A program made the position numbers and the translations under genes. From assembly GCF_024347215.1 (NCBI RefSeq), contig NZ_AP025282.1, forward strand, positions 4,526,001-4,590,000: a DNA stretch of 64,000 nt. The letters are read 5' to 3'. The notes beneath the pieces were generated by a model. It was not told where the DNA came from, made no database searches, and saw nothing but the letters and a program-made list of their open reading frames with translations. This stretch comes from Aliamphritea ceti (lineage in GTDB: Bacteria > Pseudomonadota > Gammaproteobacteria > Pseudomonadales > Balneatricaceae). Below, piece by piece: positions 18,248 through 28,219 of this stretch. How positions within the stretch are numbered: position 1 is the first letter of the stretch; each line of letters opens with the position of its first letter.

Positions 18248-18871
18248 TTACACCCTCGGAGCTTCTCCGTATTTCAGACGCACATACATCAACGCCACCG
18301 TAATGGCATCTCCTAACGCGGTATGCCGCTCAAGTATCGGAATATCAAGATTCTTAGAAATTGTATCGAACCTGAGATCAACATTGCCGCCAATACTCTT
18401 CCACTTAAGAATGTCATGATATACATGCGACAACTCAATTGCCTTTCCCGGCAACCCAAAGCCATAACGGGGCCGCAAGAATTTATCTAACATACGAATA
18501 TCATAATTGACGTAATAACCCAGTACGGGACGATTGCCTACAAACGCCAGCACCTGCTCCAACGCCTCATCCATCTCCACACCATCAACCAGATCTGCAG
18601 CTCGTATCTTATGAATTTTTATCGAATCTCCGGTAAGGCTTTTTGGCGGTTTAAGTTTAATATCCAGCCTTTCACTGGTGACAACTTTTTGACCTTTGAT
18701 CTTTACAGCACCGATAGAAAGAATCTCTCCTTCTTTGACATTAAGGCTAGTGGTTTCACAATCCAGCGATACCACTTCATCTCCCTCATAAGGTGCGAAC
18801 AGCTCTCCATGAGGCCCGGCCTTATGATCTATCCGTTCTTTAAACTGCCTGATGGTGCGGGGAATAATCAT
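18248..18871 (-). CDS. DEDDh 3'-5' exonuclease (DNA polymerase III epsilon-like)
   Basis: 207 residues from the ATG at 18871, preceded by GGAGG at good spacing; a longer frame from 18916 would overlap the upstream gene and is less likely. The exonuclease motifs are visible: VSLDCETTS (Exo I, Asp and Glu), GYYVNYDIRMLD (Exo II) and RHTALGDAITVALM (Exo III with His and Asp). It should remove nucleotides from 3' ends of DNA or RNA; the substrate is unknown. It follows the cNMP/CBS/DUF294 gene by 16 bases, a pairing also common beside acetate-transport genes in related bacteria. Confidence 0.85.
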   Translation of the reverse strand: MIIPRTIRQFKERIDHKAGPHGELFAPYEGDEVVSLDCETTSLNVKEGEILSIGAVKIKGQKVVTSERLDIKLKPPKSLTGDSIKIHKIRAADLVDGVEMDEALEQVLAFVGNRPVLGYYVNYDIRMLDKFLRPRYGFGLPGKAIELSHVYHDILKWKSIGGNVDLRFDTISKNLDIPILERHTALGDAITVALMYVRLKYGEAPRV

Positions 18872-18887
18872 CCTGATTGCCTCCAGA

Positions 18888-20702
18888 TTAACCTGCCAGA
18901 TGATAACGCAACGCAAGATGCTTCTTAAAACCCTTCACTATATGTAAAGCATCACGCAACATATCACGTTCCATTTTATCCAATAACGCAAGATCAACGG
19001 TATTGGGCGTTTGATCTACATTACCTGATTCCGTGCGGACAACTTGTTGCCCCAGCCTTACCTGAATAAACAACGACAGCGCCTCACAAAGCTCACGACC
19101 ATGTTTTTCTTTAATTTGCCCTAACTTTACTAACGCCTCTATTCGCTTAAAAGTATTGGTTTCAAGAATCCGATATTCCAGTGCCAGGGTTCGAATACCG
19201 TGAACAATCGGGAAGATCCCCCCTTTCTTCACATCCAGCTGACCTTTCTCTTTAAGGCTTCCAAAAAAACTCAACGGGGTATCAAACTCCAACGCTACTT
19301 TTGCAAAGTGAGCAAAAAACACTTTATTACTCTGCAGGTGTCGCATAAACCAGTTTCGTGAAGTCTTAAACAGTGCATGATTTCCCGCTACAGGGTGAGC
19401 ATCGACTGCGATTGCCAGATTCATTTGCGCCAGCCCATCACAGTTTTGTGACCAGTCACTTAGCTGCTGAGTCCAGTCTCCAATTGACTTAACCCAGGCC
19501 GGATTCGATACCATGATATTGCCCGGACACTCAGGAAAGCCAAATGAAATAAGAGTGTCAGTAAAATGGCGCATAGTTTTATACATGTCTGGCCAGATTA
19601 AACCGTCCCGATAAATCAGGCCGTTATCCTGATCCGTTTTCATTATTTGCTCGCCTCGTCCCTCACTTCCCATTACCACCAGGCAAACATGAGGCTGCAT
19701 ATCCAGCGGAACAATCAGATCAAACAACTTAGCAATAATCCGTCCGTTCATTGCCGCAATCAGATCCATTACAAAACGCGCTTTTACACCCTGACCAACC
19801 ACTGCACGAACCAGATCACTTAAGCCTTCAGCAGCCTCTCGCAGAGCAGCAATATTATCTGCACGCTCAATTCGCAAACCAATAACATGAGAATGACTGG
19901 AGAAGTAACTGAGCACATCAGTGAGCTCTACAACCCCAAGTAATTGCTGATCATCCATTACCACAACCCGCTCGATATGTTGCTGTGTCATAGTAATCAG
20001 AGCATTAAATAAATAATCATCCGAAGCAGTGGTTATAAGGCGGTAACTGGCAATCTCGGCCACATCTGTATCTAAAGGAAACCCATCAATAACGATGGCG
20101 TCCAGTAAATCAGTTCCAGTGACCATACCGTAACGATTACCTCTCTTAACCAACATGCAATCAGCCCGCTGCTGGCGCATTAACCGGGTAGCCGTTTCGA
20201 TACTGTCTCCCTGCTGAATAATAAGCGGCTCACGGATGGCGCCATCTTTTATCTGCGCAAGCATGAATTCAGCCATATCCTGATCGCCACCCAACTCAGA
20301 GCGAATCTCAGTTTTCGCAGATAAACTCTGCTGAAAATAATCCGCAAACCGGCTATTTACAGCACACAGGTCCAAGAGGGCTTTGGTCGGTAAAATATGG
20401 CAAATAGTTTCTTCTTCCGCGATGAAGTTATGAATCGCGCGTCCTTTTATGGCAGACCAGCCACCAAAGTAATCTTCTGCGGTGTAGTGCACGAAGACAT
20501 GGTCAACATCACTGCCTCCGACATCATTCTCACTGACAACACCTTTTAATATAACGTATACCCCTTCAGGCACATCACCAGCCGCCAGTATCGTCTCATT
20601 TCGCTGGTAATAACCAATATCAAGACTATTACGCAGCAGTGTCTGTTCAGGCTCATCAAGCAAGCTGAACGGCATATTCGTCATATTAAAAGAGGAAGGC
20701 AT
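18888..20702 (-). CDS. cNMP-binding / CBS / DUF294 nucleotidyltransferase-like signalling protein
   Basis: 604 residues with three parts: an N-terminal cyclic-nucleotide-binding-like domain (about 15-130), a pair of CBS domains (about 160-280), and a DUF294 nucleotidyltransferase-like domain with GSEGRGEQIMKTDQDNG near residue 345, followed by its putative substrate-binding C-terminal domain. The Gly-Ser and acidic residues of the transferase motif are present. It resembles GlnD-type uridylyltransferases in layout, but the target is unknown. It is cotranscribed with the exonuclease and separated from the symporter by a terminator, so it probably has its own promoter. Confidence 0.85.
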   Translation of the reverse strand: MPSSFNMTNMPFSLLDEPEQTLLRNSLDIGYYQRNETILAAGDVPEGVYVILKGVVSENDVGGSDVDHVFVHYTAEDYFGGWSAIKGRAIHNFIAEEETICHILPTKALLDLCAVNSRFADYFQQSLSAKTEIRSELGGDQDMAEFMLAQIKDGAIREPLIIQQGDSIETATRLMRQQRADCMLVKRGNRYGMVTGTDLLDAIVIDGFPLDTDVAEIASYRLITTASDDYLFNALITMTQQHIERVVVMDDQQLLGVVELTDVLSYFSSHSHVIGLRIERADNIAALREAAEGLSDLVRAVVGQGVKARFVMDLIAAMNGRIIAKLFDLIVPLDMQPHVCLVVMGSEGRGEQIMKTDQDNGLIYRDGLIWPDMYKTMRHFTDTLISFGFPECPGNIMVSNPAWVKSIGDWTQQLSDWSQNCDGLAQMNLAIAVDAHPVAGNHALFKTSRNWFMRHLQSNKVFFAHFAKVALEFDTPLSFFGSLKEKGQLDVKKGGIFPIVHGIRTLALEYRILETNTFKRIEALVKLGQIKEKHGRELCEALSLFIQVRLGQQVVRTESGNVDQTPNTVDLALLDKMERDMLRDALHIVKGFKKHLALRYHLAG

Positions 20703-20753
20703 TAATACGGTCCTTATTATTTAAAACACCGGCGGAACCTGCCGGACAGAAAA

Positions 20754-20785
20754 AAGGGCACGCCTGCTCTCGCGGGCGCGCCCTT
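20754..20785 (-). terminator. Rho-independent terminator after the symporter gene
   Basis: Eleven-base arms AAGGGCACGCC / GGCGCGCCCTT (one mismatch) around a short loop, followed on the minus strand by a T run. It closes the DUF4212-symporter operon. Confidence 0.85.
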
Positions 20786-20815
20786 ATCACTTCTCTCCAA
20801 AGGAGAGGCTAACTA

Positions 20816-22624
20816 TTAGTGAGCGTGAGCTGCACCCGCACCACGTGGTACACGGATATTCTCAACCATGTTTTGAATTTCAACTGGCGGAGGCGGCGTC
20901 ATCATAGAAACAACATACGCAACAGCAAAGTTCAGAAGCATACCCACGAAGCCGAAGCCACCAGTAGAAATACCCAGGAACAGATCTTCTTTCGCACCAC
21001 CCATGAAGGTGAAGTAAACCATATAAGCTATTGTCGAGCCCAAGCCTACAATCATACCTGCAATAGCACCTTCCTTATTCATACGCTTATTGAAGATACC
21101 CATAACGATTACCGGGAATACCGAGGAAGAAGCCAAGCCGAATGCGAGAGCAACCACCTGTGCCACAAATCCCGGCGGATTTATCCCAAAGTAACCGGCA
21201 ATACAAATAGCCACCACTGCAGCTATCCGCGCATACATAAGCTCCTGCTTATCCGAAATATTCGGATTAATACAGGTCTTCATAAGGTCATGAGATATCG
21301 CAGTAGAGATTACCAGCAGCAATCCGGCCGCTGTAGACAGTGCCGCAGCTACAGCACCCGCCGCCACCAAGGCAATAACCCAGTTAGGTAGCTGTGCAAT
21401 CTCAGGGTTTGCCAGAACCATGATGTCGCGGTCAACATACACTTCGTTGGCATATGGTGCGCCATTCACAGCCACTGGATTTTCAACAGCATTAGTAACT
21501 GCACGCTCGCCATATTCACCGCGGTTTTCACCGTCAAAGGCGGGCTTACCTTTCTTACCATTGAAAGCAGCGCCAGCAGCGTACTGAACTTTGCCATCAC
21601 CGTTATAGTCATGCCAGCCAAGCAGACCTGCATTTTCCCAGTTTTTGAACCACTGAGGCATCTGCGCGTATTCAGTACCTGCGTTATCAGCACCGTTAAT
21701 AGTCTGAATCAGATTTACACGACCAAAACCAGCAACACCTGGTACAGAGGTATACAGAATAGCAATAAAGATCAGCGCCCAGCCTGCAGAAGTACGTGCA
21801 TCTTTTACACGAGGTACAGTAAAGAAACGAACAATTACATGCGGTAAGCCTGCGGTACCTGCCATAAGAGCAGCTGTTAAACAGAACATATCAATCGTTG
21901 ATTTCTTACCTGCTGTGTATTCAGCAAAACCAAGATCTGTAGATAACTGATCAAGGGTTGCCAGGACCGACAGACCTGAGTCCAGAGTTGCACCTAAACC
22001 AATCTGCGGCAGTATATGGCCGGTAATTTGTAATGACAGGAAGAATGCTGGCACAGTGAAAGCCAGAATCAGTACACAATACTGTGCAACCTGAGTGTAA
22101 GTAATACCTTTCATGCCGCCAAGAACGGCGTAGAAGAATACGATTGCCATGCCGATAAACACACCCGTGTTAATATCAACATGCAAGTAACGAGAGAATA
22201 CGATACCCACACCACGCATCTGACCAGCTACGTAAGTGAAGGAAATTACGATTGTACAAATAACCGCAACAATACGCGCAAAATTAGAGTAGTAACGATC
22301 GCCGACAAAGTCAGGGACAGTAAACTTACCAAATTTACGTAAATAAGGTGCCAGAAGCATTGCCAATAGCACATAGCCGCCAGTCCAGCCCATTAGATAT
22401 GCAGCACCATCACGACCAATGAAAGACACAAGGCCCGCCAGAGAGATGAAGGAAGCCGCAGACATCCAGTCTGCTGCGGTTGCCATACCGTTTGCCACTG
22501 GATGTACACCACCACCGGCTACGTAGAATTCTTTTGTTGACCCTGCACGGGCCCAGATTGCAATACCGATATAGAGCGCAAACGAGCCGCCTATAAACAG
22601 GTACGTCAGTACATCAAGACTCAT
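20816..22624 (-). CDS. Sodium:solute symporter, acetate-type (VC_2705-like subfamily)
   Basis: 602 residues of the SSS/SLC5 family with many membrane helices. Family features include GGVHPVANGMATAADWMSAA near residue 40 and TAALMAGTAGLPHVIVRFFTV near residue 258. A soluble insert of about 80 residues (roughly 330-410) lies between helices. It is cotranscribed with the small DUF4212 protein, the usual pairing for this subfamily, and is close to acs and the CrbS kinase. The substrate is probably acetate or another short carboxylate, inferred from context. It is related to ActP but is not certainly its orthologue. Confidence 0.87.
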   Translation of the reverse strand: MSLDVLTYLFIGGSFALYIGIAIWARAGSTKEFYVAGGGVHPVANGMATAADWMSAASFISLAGLVSFIGRDGAAYLMGWTGGYVLLAMLLAPYLRKFGKFTVPDFVGDRYYSNFARIVAVICTIVISFTYVAGQMRGVGIVFSRYLHVDINTGVFIGMAIVFFYAVLGGMKGITYTQVAQYCVLILAFTVPAFFLSLQITGHILPQIGLGATLDSGLSVLATLDQLSTDLGFAEYTAGKKSTIDMFCLTAALMAGTAGLPHVIVRFFTVPRVKDARTSAGWALIFIAILYTSVPGVAGFGRVNLIQTINGADNAGTEYAQMPQWFKNWENAGLLGWHDYNGDGKVQYAAGAAFNGKKGKPAFDGENRGEYGERAVTNAVENPVAVNGAPYANEVYVDRDIMVLANPEIAQLPNWVIALVAAGAVAAALSTAAGLLLVISTAISHDLMKTCINPNISDKQELMYARIAAVVAICIAGYFGINPPGFVAQVVALAFGLASSSVFPVIVMGIFNKRMNKEGAIAGMIVGLGSTIAYMVYFTFMGGAKEDLFLGISTGGFGFVGMLLNFAVAYVVSMMTPPPPVEIQNMVENIRVPRGAGAAHAH

Positions 22625-22651
22625 AATACCGTCCTCAGATTCTTGTTATTG

Positions 22652-22909
22652 TTATTCGTGAACGTCGTATTTCTCATCCAGCTTATTCATGCTGAATGCG
22701 TAGGCCCAAATCAGACCAACGTAGACGAAGATAGAACCCTGCTGATCAATCCAGAATCCTAATGGGAAGCCGAAGAACGGAATTACATTGAGTTGTTCCA
22801 CCAGCAAGATACCGCACACATATGAGACTACAAACCATATAGAAAGGTATGTAATGATAATGCGCAGATTTTCAGACCAATAGGCCTGAGCGTTCTCAGA
22901 CGAAGACAT
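22652..22909 (-). CDS. DUF4212 small membrane subunit of a sodium:solute symporter
   Basis: 85 residues with two membrane helices (around IIITYLSIWFVVSYVCGILL and GSIFVYVGLIWAYAFSM) joined by the conserved NVIPFFGFPLGFWIDQQGS loop. The ATG at 22909 is preferred over the one at 22918, where AAGG would abut the start codon. DUF4212 proteins are found directly before VC_2705-type symporters and are thought to assist them. It lies 27 bases upstream of the symporter gene. Confidence 0.88.
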   Translation of the reverse strand: MSSSENAQAYWSENLRIIITYLSIWFVVSYVCGILLVEQLNVIPFFGFPLGFWIDQQGSIFVYVGLIWAYAFSMNKLDEKYDVHE

Positions 22910-23264
22910 TGGCACCATCCTTATTTTTGTTATTGGGTTAATAGAATTTCGTCATATAACGCTAACAAAGTGCCTCCGCTTAGAAAGCCCCGACTTTAGT
23001 ATCAGGCTGTTTTTTGAGCACCCACCGGTTTCGCTACAAGCCAGTAACAACAAGGGATTCAGATGAATGTTTTGCAGTGCAGCGCAAAGCTGCCTGTAGA
23101 CAAAGGTATAATTCTGCACGGTGCTTTTTTACTGCATTTTTACTGCCAGACTGTGTTTAAATGAAACTCTGACATGCAATAAAACTCGCTGTGAATGATT
23201 TGCAGGCGCCAAAAGTTTACCGGCAGCAGGCAGTATTTCCTCCACAGTACAGGAACCGGAAAAC
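22910..23264. other. Divergent intergenic region between the symporter operon and crbS
   Basis: 355 bases without a gene. It must hold the promoters of both divergent units. A TATAAT hexamer at 23107-23112 faces crbS but has no good -35 at the right distance. I see no clear operator, terminator or small gene. Confidence 0.5.
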
Positions 23265-26200
23265 ATGCTCTCTGGCGCATCAATTATTTTCATTTCACTG
23301 GCCTATGTATGCCTGCTTTTTGCCATCGCGTATTTTGGTGACCGCAGCCGTAAAGGACGTTCTTACGCCAGCAATCCGGTTATCTATTCTTTATCTCTGG
23401 CCATATATTGCTCCTCCTGGACTTTCTATGGCGCAGTTGGTCGCGCAACTACCAGTGGCTGGGAGTTCCTTGCGACATATTTAGGCCCTGTACTGGTATT
23501 TATATTTGCCTGGCGGATCATCGAAAAAATCATTCTTGTCGGTAAGCAACAAAACACCACCTCCATTGCCGATTTCATCTCATCCCGCTACGGTAAAAGT
23601 CAGTCACTGGCAATTCTGGTAACTGTCATCGCAGTATTTGGCACCATTCCATATATAGCGATGCAGCTAAAAGCTGTGGCCATCAGCTTCGATGCGCTGA
23701 CACCAAATATTGCAGACGGTCTTAGTAAAGGCAGCGATACAGCCTTATTTGTAGCCTTGCTGATGGCGGTTTTTGCCATTCTCTTCGGTACCAGGCATAT
23801 AGACGCAACCGAACACCACGAAGGCATGGTATTAGCGGTAGCATTTGAATCCATCATCAAACTAACCGCTTTCATAATGGTCGGCCTGTTTGCGGCATTT
23901 GAAATTTTTGAAGGGGTAGATGATCTGATCTTTAACATCAGTCATCAGCTTAGTTACAACGTAAACTTCCGCGGACCGCTGAGTAACGGCTTTATCATTG
24001 AAGTATTACTGGCCTGCGCAGCAATCATCTGTCTGCCACGTCAGTTCCATGTAACCATTGTGGAAAACACCCAGCTGGATAACCTGAAAACCGCCCGCTG
24101 GCTATTCCCTCTCTACATGGTGTTGTTAGCTCTATTTGTTTTACCAATTGCCACAGCAGGCATGAGCGTTTTTAACCCTAGCACTACCAACGCAGATACT
24201 TACGTACTCTTACTACCATTACGTTTTGGCCACGAGAACCTGGCTGTCTTCGCGTTTATTGGTGGTTTATCAGCAGCCACCAGCATGGTAATTGTTGCTT
24301 CTATCACACTGGCAACCATGGTGTGCAACGACATAATCATGCCATTACTGTTACGTATTTCCTGGTTACATCTGTCTGACAATAGAGACCTTGGGGCACT
24401 GCTTCTGCGGGTACGACGCATCACTATCGTCTGCCTGATGCTAATGGCTTACTTCTATTACCGTATTCTCGGCGACCAGACGTCTCTGGCGTCTTTCGGT
24501 TTACTGGCGTTTGCGGCTGCAGCTCAGTTAATCCCCGGCATTATCGGTGGTATATACTGGAAGAATGGCTCCCGCTACGGCGTACTCGCCGGATTAAGCG
24601 CTGGCTTCATTCTCTGGATCTACACCCTGGTTTTACCAACGTTGGCCAGCGTTGGCTTACTCGACAACAATATCATTGAAAACGGTTTGTTCGGCTATGA
24701 AAGCCTTAAACCCATGGCACTGTTCGGTATTACAGGACTGGACATTCTGACTCACGGCACTCTGTGGAGCGTCGGTGTTAATACCTTGTTATATTTCGGT
24801 GTCTCCCACTATACCTCGCAACGACTGGTTGACCGGATTCAAGCCAGCGCATTTGTTGATGCATATAATAAGGACCTGAACGAGCCTCAACGCACCACCA
24901 ACACCCATGCAACCGTTGGCGACCTGCAAACCCTGGCTGAACGCTTCTTAGGCACTAACCGGGCACAACACGCCTTCACCGACTTTGCCCTGAAGTTCAG
25001 CCAGACACCACCACTGGCCGGCGAAAAAGCCAGTCACGAGCTAATCCAGTTTACTGAACGCTTACTCGCAGGCGCTATCGGTGCGTCTTCCGCACGTATA
25101 GTGCTGGCTTCAACCCTGCGTGGCAAAGACATGCAGATCGGCGATATTGTGACTATCGTGGATGAGGCTTCACAGGCACTACGCTTTAACCGCTCCTTAC
25201 TACAATCCACCATCGAAAATATTTCGATGGGGATCAGCGTTGTGGATCAGCAAATGCGTATCGTTGCCTGGAACCGTCGCTATATTGAGATGTTTAACTA
25301 CCCCGAGGGACTGGTCTGTGTCGGCCGGCCAATTGAAGATATTTTTCGTTATAACGCCCGTCACGGTGAATATGGTAACGGTGATATCGAAGCATCAGTT
25401 AAAGCCAGACTGGATGCGATTCGCTCCGGTGAAAACCAGTCTTATGAACGCCACCGCCAGAACAATACCGTGCTGGAAATTCGCGGCAATACCATGCCCA
25501 ATGGCGGATTCGTTAATACCTATATGGATATTACTGATCATAAAGAAGTTCAGGAAGCGCTCCGCGAAAGTGAGCAGAACATCCGTATTTATACCGACAA
25601 TGTGCCAGTGTTAATCGCATACCTGAATAATGATCAGTACTACCAGTTCGTGAATAAATCTTACGCCCAAACCTTCGGTATTGACCGCCACAATATTGCC
25701 GGCATGCACTGCACCAGCGTTCTCAGCAAAGAAGAATATCAACAACGCCTGCCTTATATTAAAAGTGCTGTTGCTGGTGAACGACAACGCTTTGAAACCC
25801 AGCTACCGACCAAAGATGGCTCGCCACGCTACGCAGAAGTCACCTATATTCCACACTTTGGCTATCAGGGAGAAATCCCCGGCTATTTCACTCTGTATCA
25901 GGACATTACTGAGCGACGCCTGGCTGAGCAGGCTTTACAGGAAACCAACGAAAATCTGGAACAACGGGTACAGGAACGAACTTACTCCCTGTCAGTAGTA
26001 AACAATGAGTTACGTAAAGAAAACACCGTAAGAGCACTGATTGAGGATGAACTGCGCCAGGCAAAGGCAAGTGCTGATGCAGCCAATCTGGGCAAAACCC
26101 GCTTTCTGGCTGCAGCCAGCCATGACGTGCTACAGCCATTAAATGCTGCCCGCCTGTTCACCTCAGCTCTCGCACAGCAACAGCACAGCGAAGCCACCAC

Positions 26201-27212
26201 TCAGCTCATAGACAACCTTGACGGCTCCCTGAAAGCTGCTGAGACGCTAATTTCTGCTATTCTGGACATATCCAAGCTGGACGCTGGCGCTCTGGTGCCA
26301 AACCGTAGCCATTTCAGCCTGACAACGCTGTTTGAGAATCTAAACACCGAATTCACTGTACTGGCTAACGAAAAGGACCTGCTATTCCGTTTCGTTAACT
26401 GCCATCAGATTGTTCATACCGACCCCCAGCTGTTACGACGAGTACTGCAGAACTTTATTTCCAACGCTATACGCTACACCCAGAAAGGCAAAATTTTGCT
26501 GGGCTGCCGCCATACCGGGAACAGCATTCGCATCGAAGTGTGGGATACAGGTGTAGGTATTCCGGAAGACAAGCTCAGTGAAGTCTTCGAAGAGTTCCGT
26601 CGTATCAATAATCCTAAACATTCAAAGGTAGAAGGCCTGGGCCTGGGCCTGGCTATAACAGAACGTATCGCTCATATTCTTGAACATCCGATCAGCGTCC
26701 GCTCATGGCCAGGCAACGGAACAGTATTCAGCGTTAACGTACCGCTTGGCGACACCAGCAAAGCGATTAAACAACAACCGGAAAGCCGTGGCTGGACCCG
26801 CAGCAAAGGACTTGAAGGCGTCAACATCTTAGTTGTGGATAACGAACCAAGCATCCTGGATGGTATGACTGCATTGCTTCAGGGGTGGTCCTGCAACACC
26901 TTATGCGCGTCATCGAGCATCAATGCTATCAAGCTTATTGAAGAGCAAAACTTTACTCCGGATATTATCCTGATGGACTACCATCTGGATGACAGCCTGA
27001 CCGGCACTATGGCTCTTAAAGACCTTTCCCGTCTTTGGCCAGTAAAAATTCCGGCAGTAGTTATTACTGCAGACCGTACAGACGAAGTACAAAGTGAAAT
27101 CCGCCAGTCTGCTGCTCAGCATCTGAATAAGCCAATTAAGCCGGCAGCATTGCGGGCCATGATCAACAAACTCATATCCAGCAGCCGGCAACAGGAATCC
27201 GAACCGTCCTGA
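23265..27212 (+). CDS. crbS: Transporter-fused hybrid histidine kinase CrbS/MxtR
   Basis: 1315 residues. The first about 520 form a sodium:solute-symporter-like membrane domain. Next come a STAC-type linker (about 545-620), two PAS domains (first near 650-760, second near 770-890), a coiled coil, HisKA with ASHDVLQPLN (phospho-acceptor His near 952), an ATPase domain (NFISNAIRYT; DTGVGIPEDK) and a C-terminal receiver with ILMDYH (Asp near 1238). This is the layout of the acetate-switch kinase CrbS of Vibrio, called MxtR in Pseudomonas. With CrbR it is expected to activate acs and acetate uptake. Transcribed opposite to its neighbours; no frame damage. Confidence 0.9.
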   Translation: MLSGASIIFISLAYVCLLFAIAYFGDRSRKGRSYASNPVIYSLSLAIYCSSWTFYGAVGRATTSGWEFLATYLGPVLVFIFAWRIIEKIILVGKQQNTTSIADFISSRYGKSQSLAILVTVIAVFGTIPYIAMQLKAVAISFDALTPNIADGLSKGSDTALFVALLMAVFAILFGTRHIDATEHHEGMVLAVAFESIIKLTAFIMVGLFAAFEIFEGVDDLIFNISHQLSYNVNFRGPLSNGFIIEVLLACAAIICLPRQFHVTIVENTQLDNLKTARWLFPLYMVLLALFVLPIATAGMSVFNPSTTNADTYVLLLPLRFGHENLAVFAFIGGLSAATSMVIVASITLATMVCNDIIMPLLLRISWLHLSDNRDLGALLLRVRRITIVCLMLMAYFYYRILGDQTSLASFGLLAFAAAAQLIPGIIGGIYWKNGSRYGVLAGLSAGFILWIYTLVLPTLASVGLLDNNIIENGLFGYESLKPMALFGITGLDILTHGTLWSVGVNTLLYFGVSHYTSQRLVDRIQASAFVDAYNKDLNEPQRTTNTHATVGDLQTLAERFLGTNRAQHAFTDFALKFSQTPPLAGEKASHELIQFTERLLAGAIGASSARIVLASTLRGKDMQIGDIVTIVDEASQALRFNRSLLQSTIENISMGISVVDQQMRIVAWNRRYIEMFNYPEGLVCVGRPIEDIFRYNARHGEYGNGDIEASVKARLDAIRSGENQSYERHRQNNTVLEIRGNTMPNGGFVNTYMDITDHKEVQEALRESEQNIRIYTDNVPVLIAYLNNDQYYQFVNKSYAQTFGIDRHNIAGMHCTSVLSKEEYQQRLPYIKSAVAGERQRFETQLPTKDGSPRYAEVTYIPHFGYQGEIPGYFTLYQDITERRLAEQALQETNENLEQRVQERTYSLSVVNNELRKENTVRALIEDELRQAKASADAANLGKTRFLAAASHDVLQPLNAARLFTSALAQQQHSEATTQLIDNLDGSLKAAETLISAILDISKLDAGALVPNRSHFSLTTLFENLNTEFTVLANEKDLLFRFVNCHQIVHTDPQLLRRVLQNFISNAIRYTQKGKILLGCRHTGNSIRIEVWDTGVGIPEDKLSEVFEEFRRINNPKHSKVEGLGLGLAITERIAHILEHPISVRSWPGNGTVFSVNVPLGDTSKAIKQQPESRGWTRSKGLEGVNILVVDNEPSILDGMTALLQGWSCNTLCASSSINAIKLIEEQNFTPDIILMDYHLDDSLTGTMALKDLSRLWPVKIPAVVITADRTDEVQSEIRQSAAQHLNKPIKPAALRAMINKLISSSRQQESEPS

Positions 27213-27221
27213 ACGGCACAA

Positions 27222-27245
27222 AAAAAGGGCCTCCAGGCCCTTTTT
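27222..27245. terminator. Bidirectional terminator between crbS and crbR
   Basis: The inverted repeat AAAAAGGGCCT / AGGCCCTTTTT carries an A run on one side and a T run on the other. It can stop the convergent crbS and crbR transcripts. Confidence 0.85.
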
Positions 27246-27270
27246 CAATATTAGCGTTATAACAACAGTA

Positions 27271-27936
27271 CTAAGCGAGTTCAGTCTTCGGTGGCTCTAC
27301 ACCTAACCGTTGTGCTGCGATAACTGCCTGAGTACGACTGTGCACACCTAACTTACGCAAAATAGCAGTTACATGGGCTTTAATTGTCGCTTCAGACACA
27401 CTTAGCTCATAAGCAATCTGCTTATTCAGTAAACCTTCGGTCAGCATTGTTAATACACGGAACTGCTGCGGTGTCAGTGAAGCAAGATTATTGGCAAACA
27501 CCTGATCTTCCGCTGGCACATCGTCCATATTATCTGCCAACGCCTGCGGCAACCATTCTTCACCCTGCAAGACTTTAGAAATAGCTTCAGCAATAATATC
27601 CAAAGGCGAAGACTTAGGAATAAAGCCAGATGCGCCATAATCGATAGCACGCTTCATTACCTGTGGCTCTTCACTGCCGGAAACTACGACAACAGGAATA
27701 CCCGGGTTCTGACCACGTAAAAACACCAGACCAGTGAAACCATTCGTGCCAGGCATATGCAGATCCAACAAAACCAGATCAGCATCACTGTGCGTATCCA
27801 CAGCCTCCTGAACCGCCGCCAGCGAATCAGCTTCTACAATTTCAACGCCGGAAACAGCTTGAGTCACCGCCTGTTTAAGCGCGGCACGAAACAGCGGATG
27901 ATCATCCGCAATGATAATTTTCTGCGCTAACTGCAT
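27271..27936 (-). CDS. crbR: LuxR/NarL-type response regulator CrbR/ErdR
   Basis: 221 residues. The receiver has ADDHPLF at the start, phospho-acceptor Asp58 in LVLLDLHMPG, and SGSEE and PKSS further on. The C-terminal helix-turn-helix is LTPQQFRVLTMLTEG...NKQIAYELSVSEATIKAHV. It is the likely partner of CrbS and activates acs in Vibrio and Pseudomonas relatives. It converges with crbS across a terminator and lies upstream of acs on the same strand order (acs is transcribed toward it). The name is by architecture and neighbourhood. Confidence 0.88.
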   Translation of the reverse strand: MQLAQKIIIADDHPLFRAALKQAVTQAVSGVEIVEADSLAAVQEAVDTHSDADLVLLDLHMPGTNGFTGLVFLRGQNPGIPVVVVSGSEEPQVMKRAIDYGASGFIPKSSPLDIIAEAISKVLQGEEWLPQALADNMDDVPAEDQVFANNLASLTPQQFRVLTMLTEGLLNKQIAYELSVSEATIKAHVTAILRKLGVHSRTQAVIAAQRLGVEPPKTELA

Positions 27937-28180
27937 TCAACCTCTCCCCATATGCGTCATGTTACTTAGCATAGCAGTGAAAACCCTTTATCAAAGGCAG
28001 GACTCAGTCCTGTTCACACTGCTTATTTAACTAACATCTTATCACTGGCTACCCGCTAAACAAACTTCACCCGCAGGCTCTGGCGGATTTTATTGTTTAA
28101 GCTCAACAAGTTAGCCTTAGACTTAAGTCGAAGATTTACCAAATTTAAACCTTCATACATTTGTTTCCAGTATAAACAAC

Positions 28181-28206
28181 AACGCCCCGTACAAAGACGG
28201 GGCGTT
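28181..28206 (-). terminator. Terminator hairpin after acs
   Basis: A perfect 10-bp stem (AACGCCCCGT / ACGGGGCGTT) with a 6-base loop lies 14 bases past the acs stop. The following T-rich tract on the minus strand is interrupted (TTGTTGTTT), so termination strength is uncertain. Confidence 0.7.
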
Positions 28207-28219
28207 CATTGTTCAACAC

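Noticed and set aside
20819..21391. A 190-codon open frame on the plus strand
   Set aside because: It is the antisense of the symporter 3' half; the His/Arg/Asn-rich text is typical of a shadow of membrane-protein codons.
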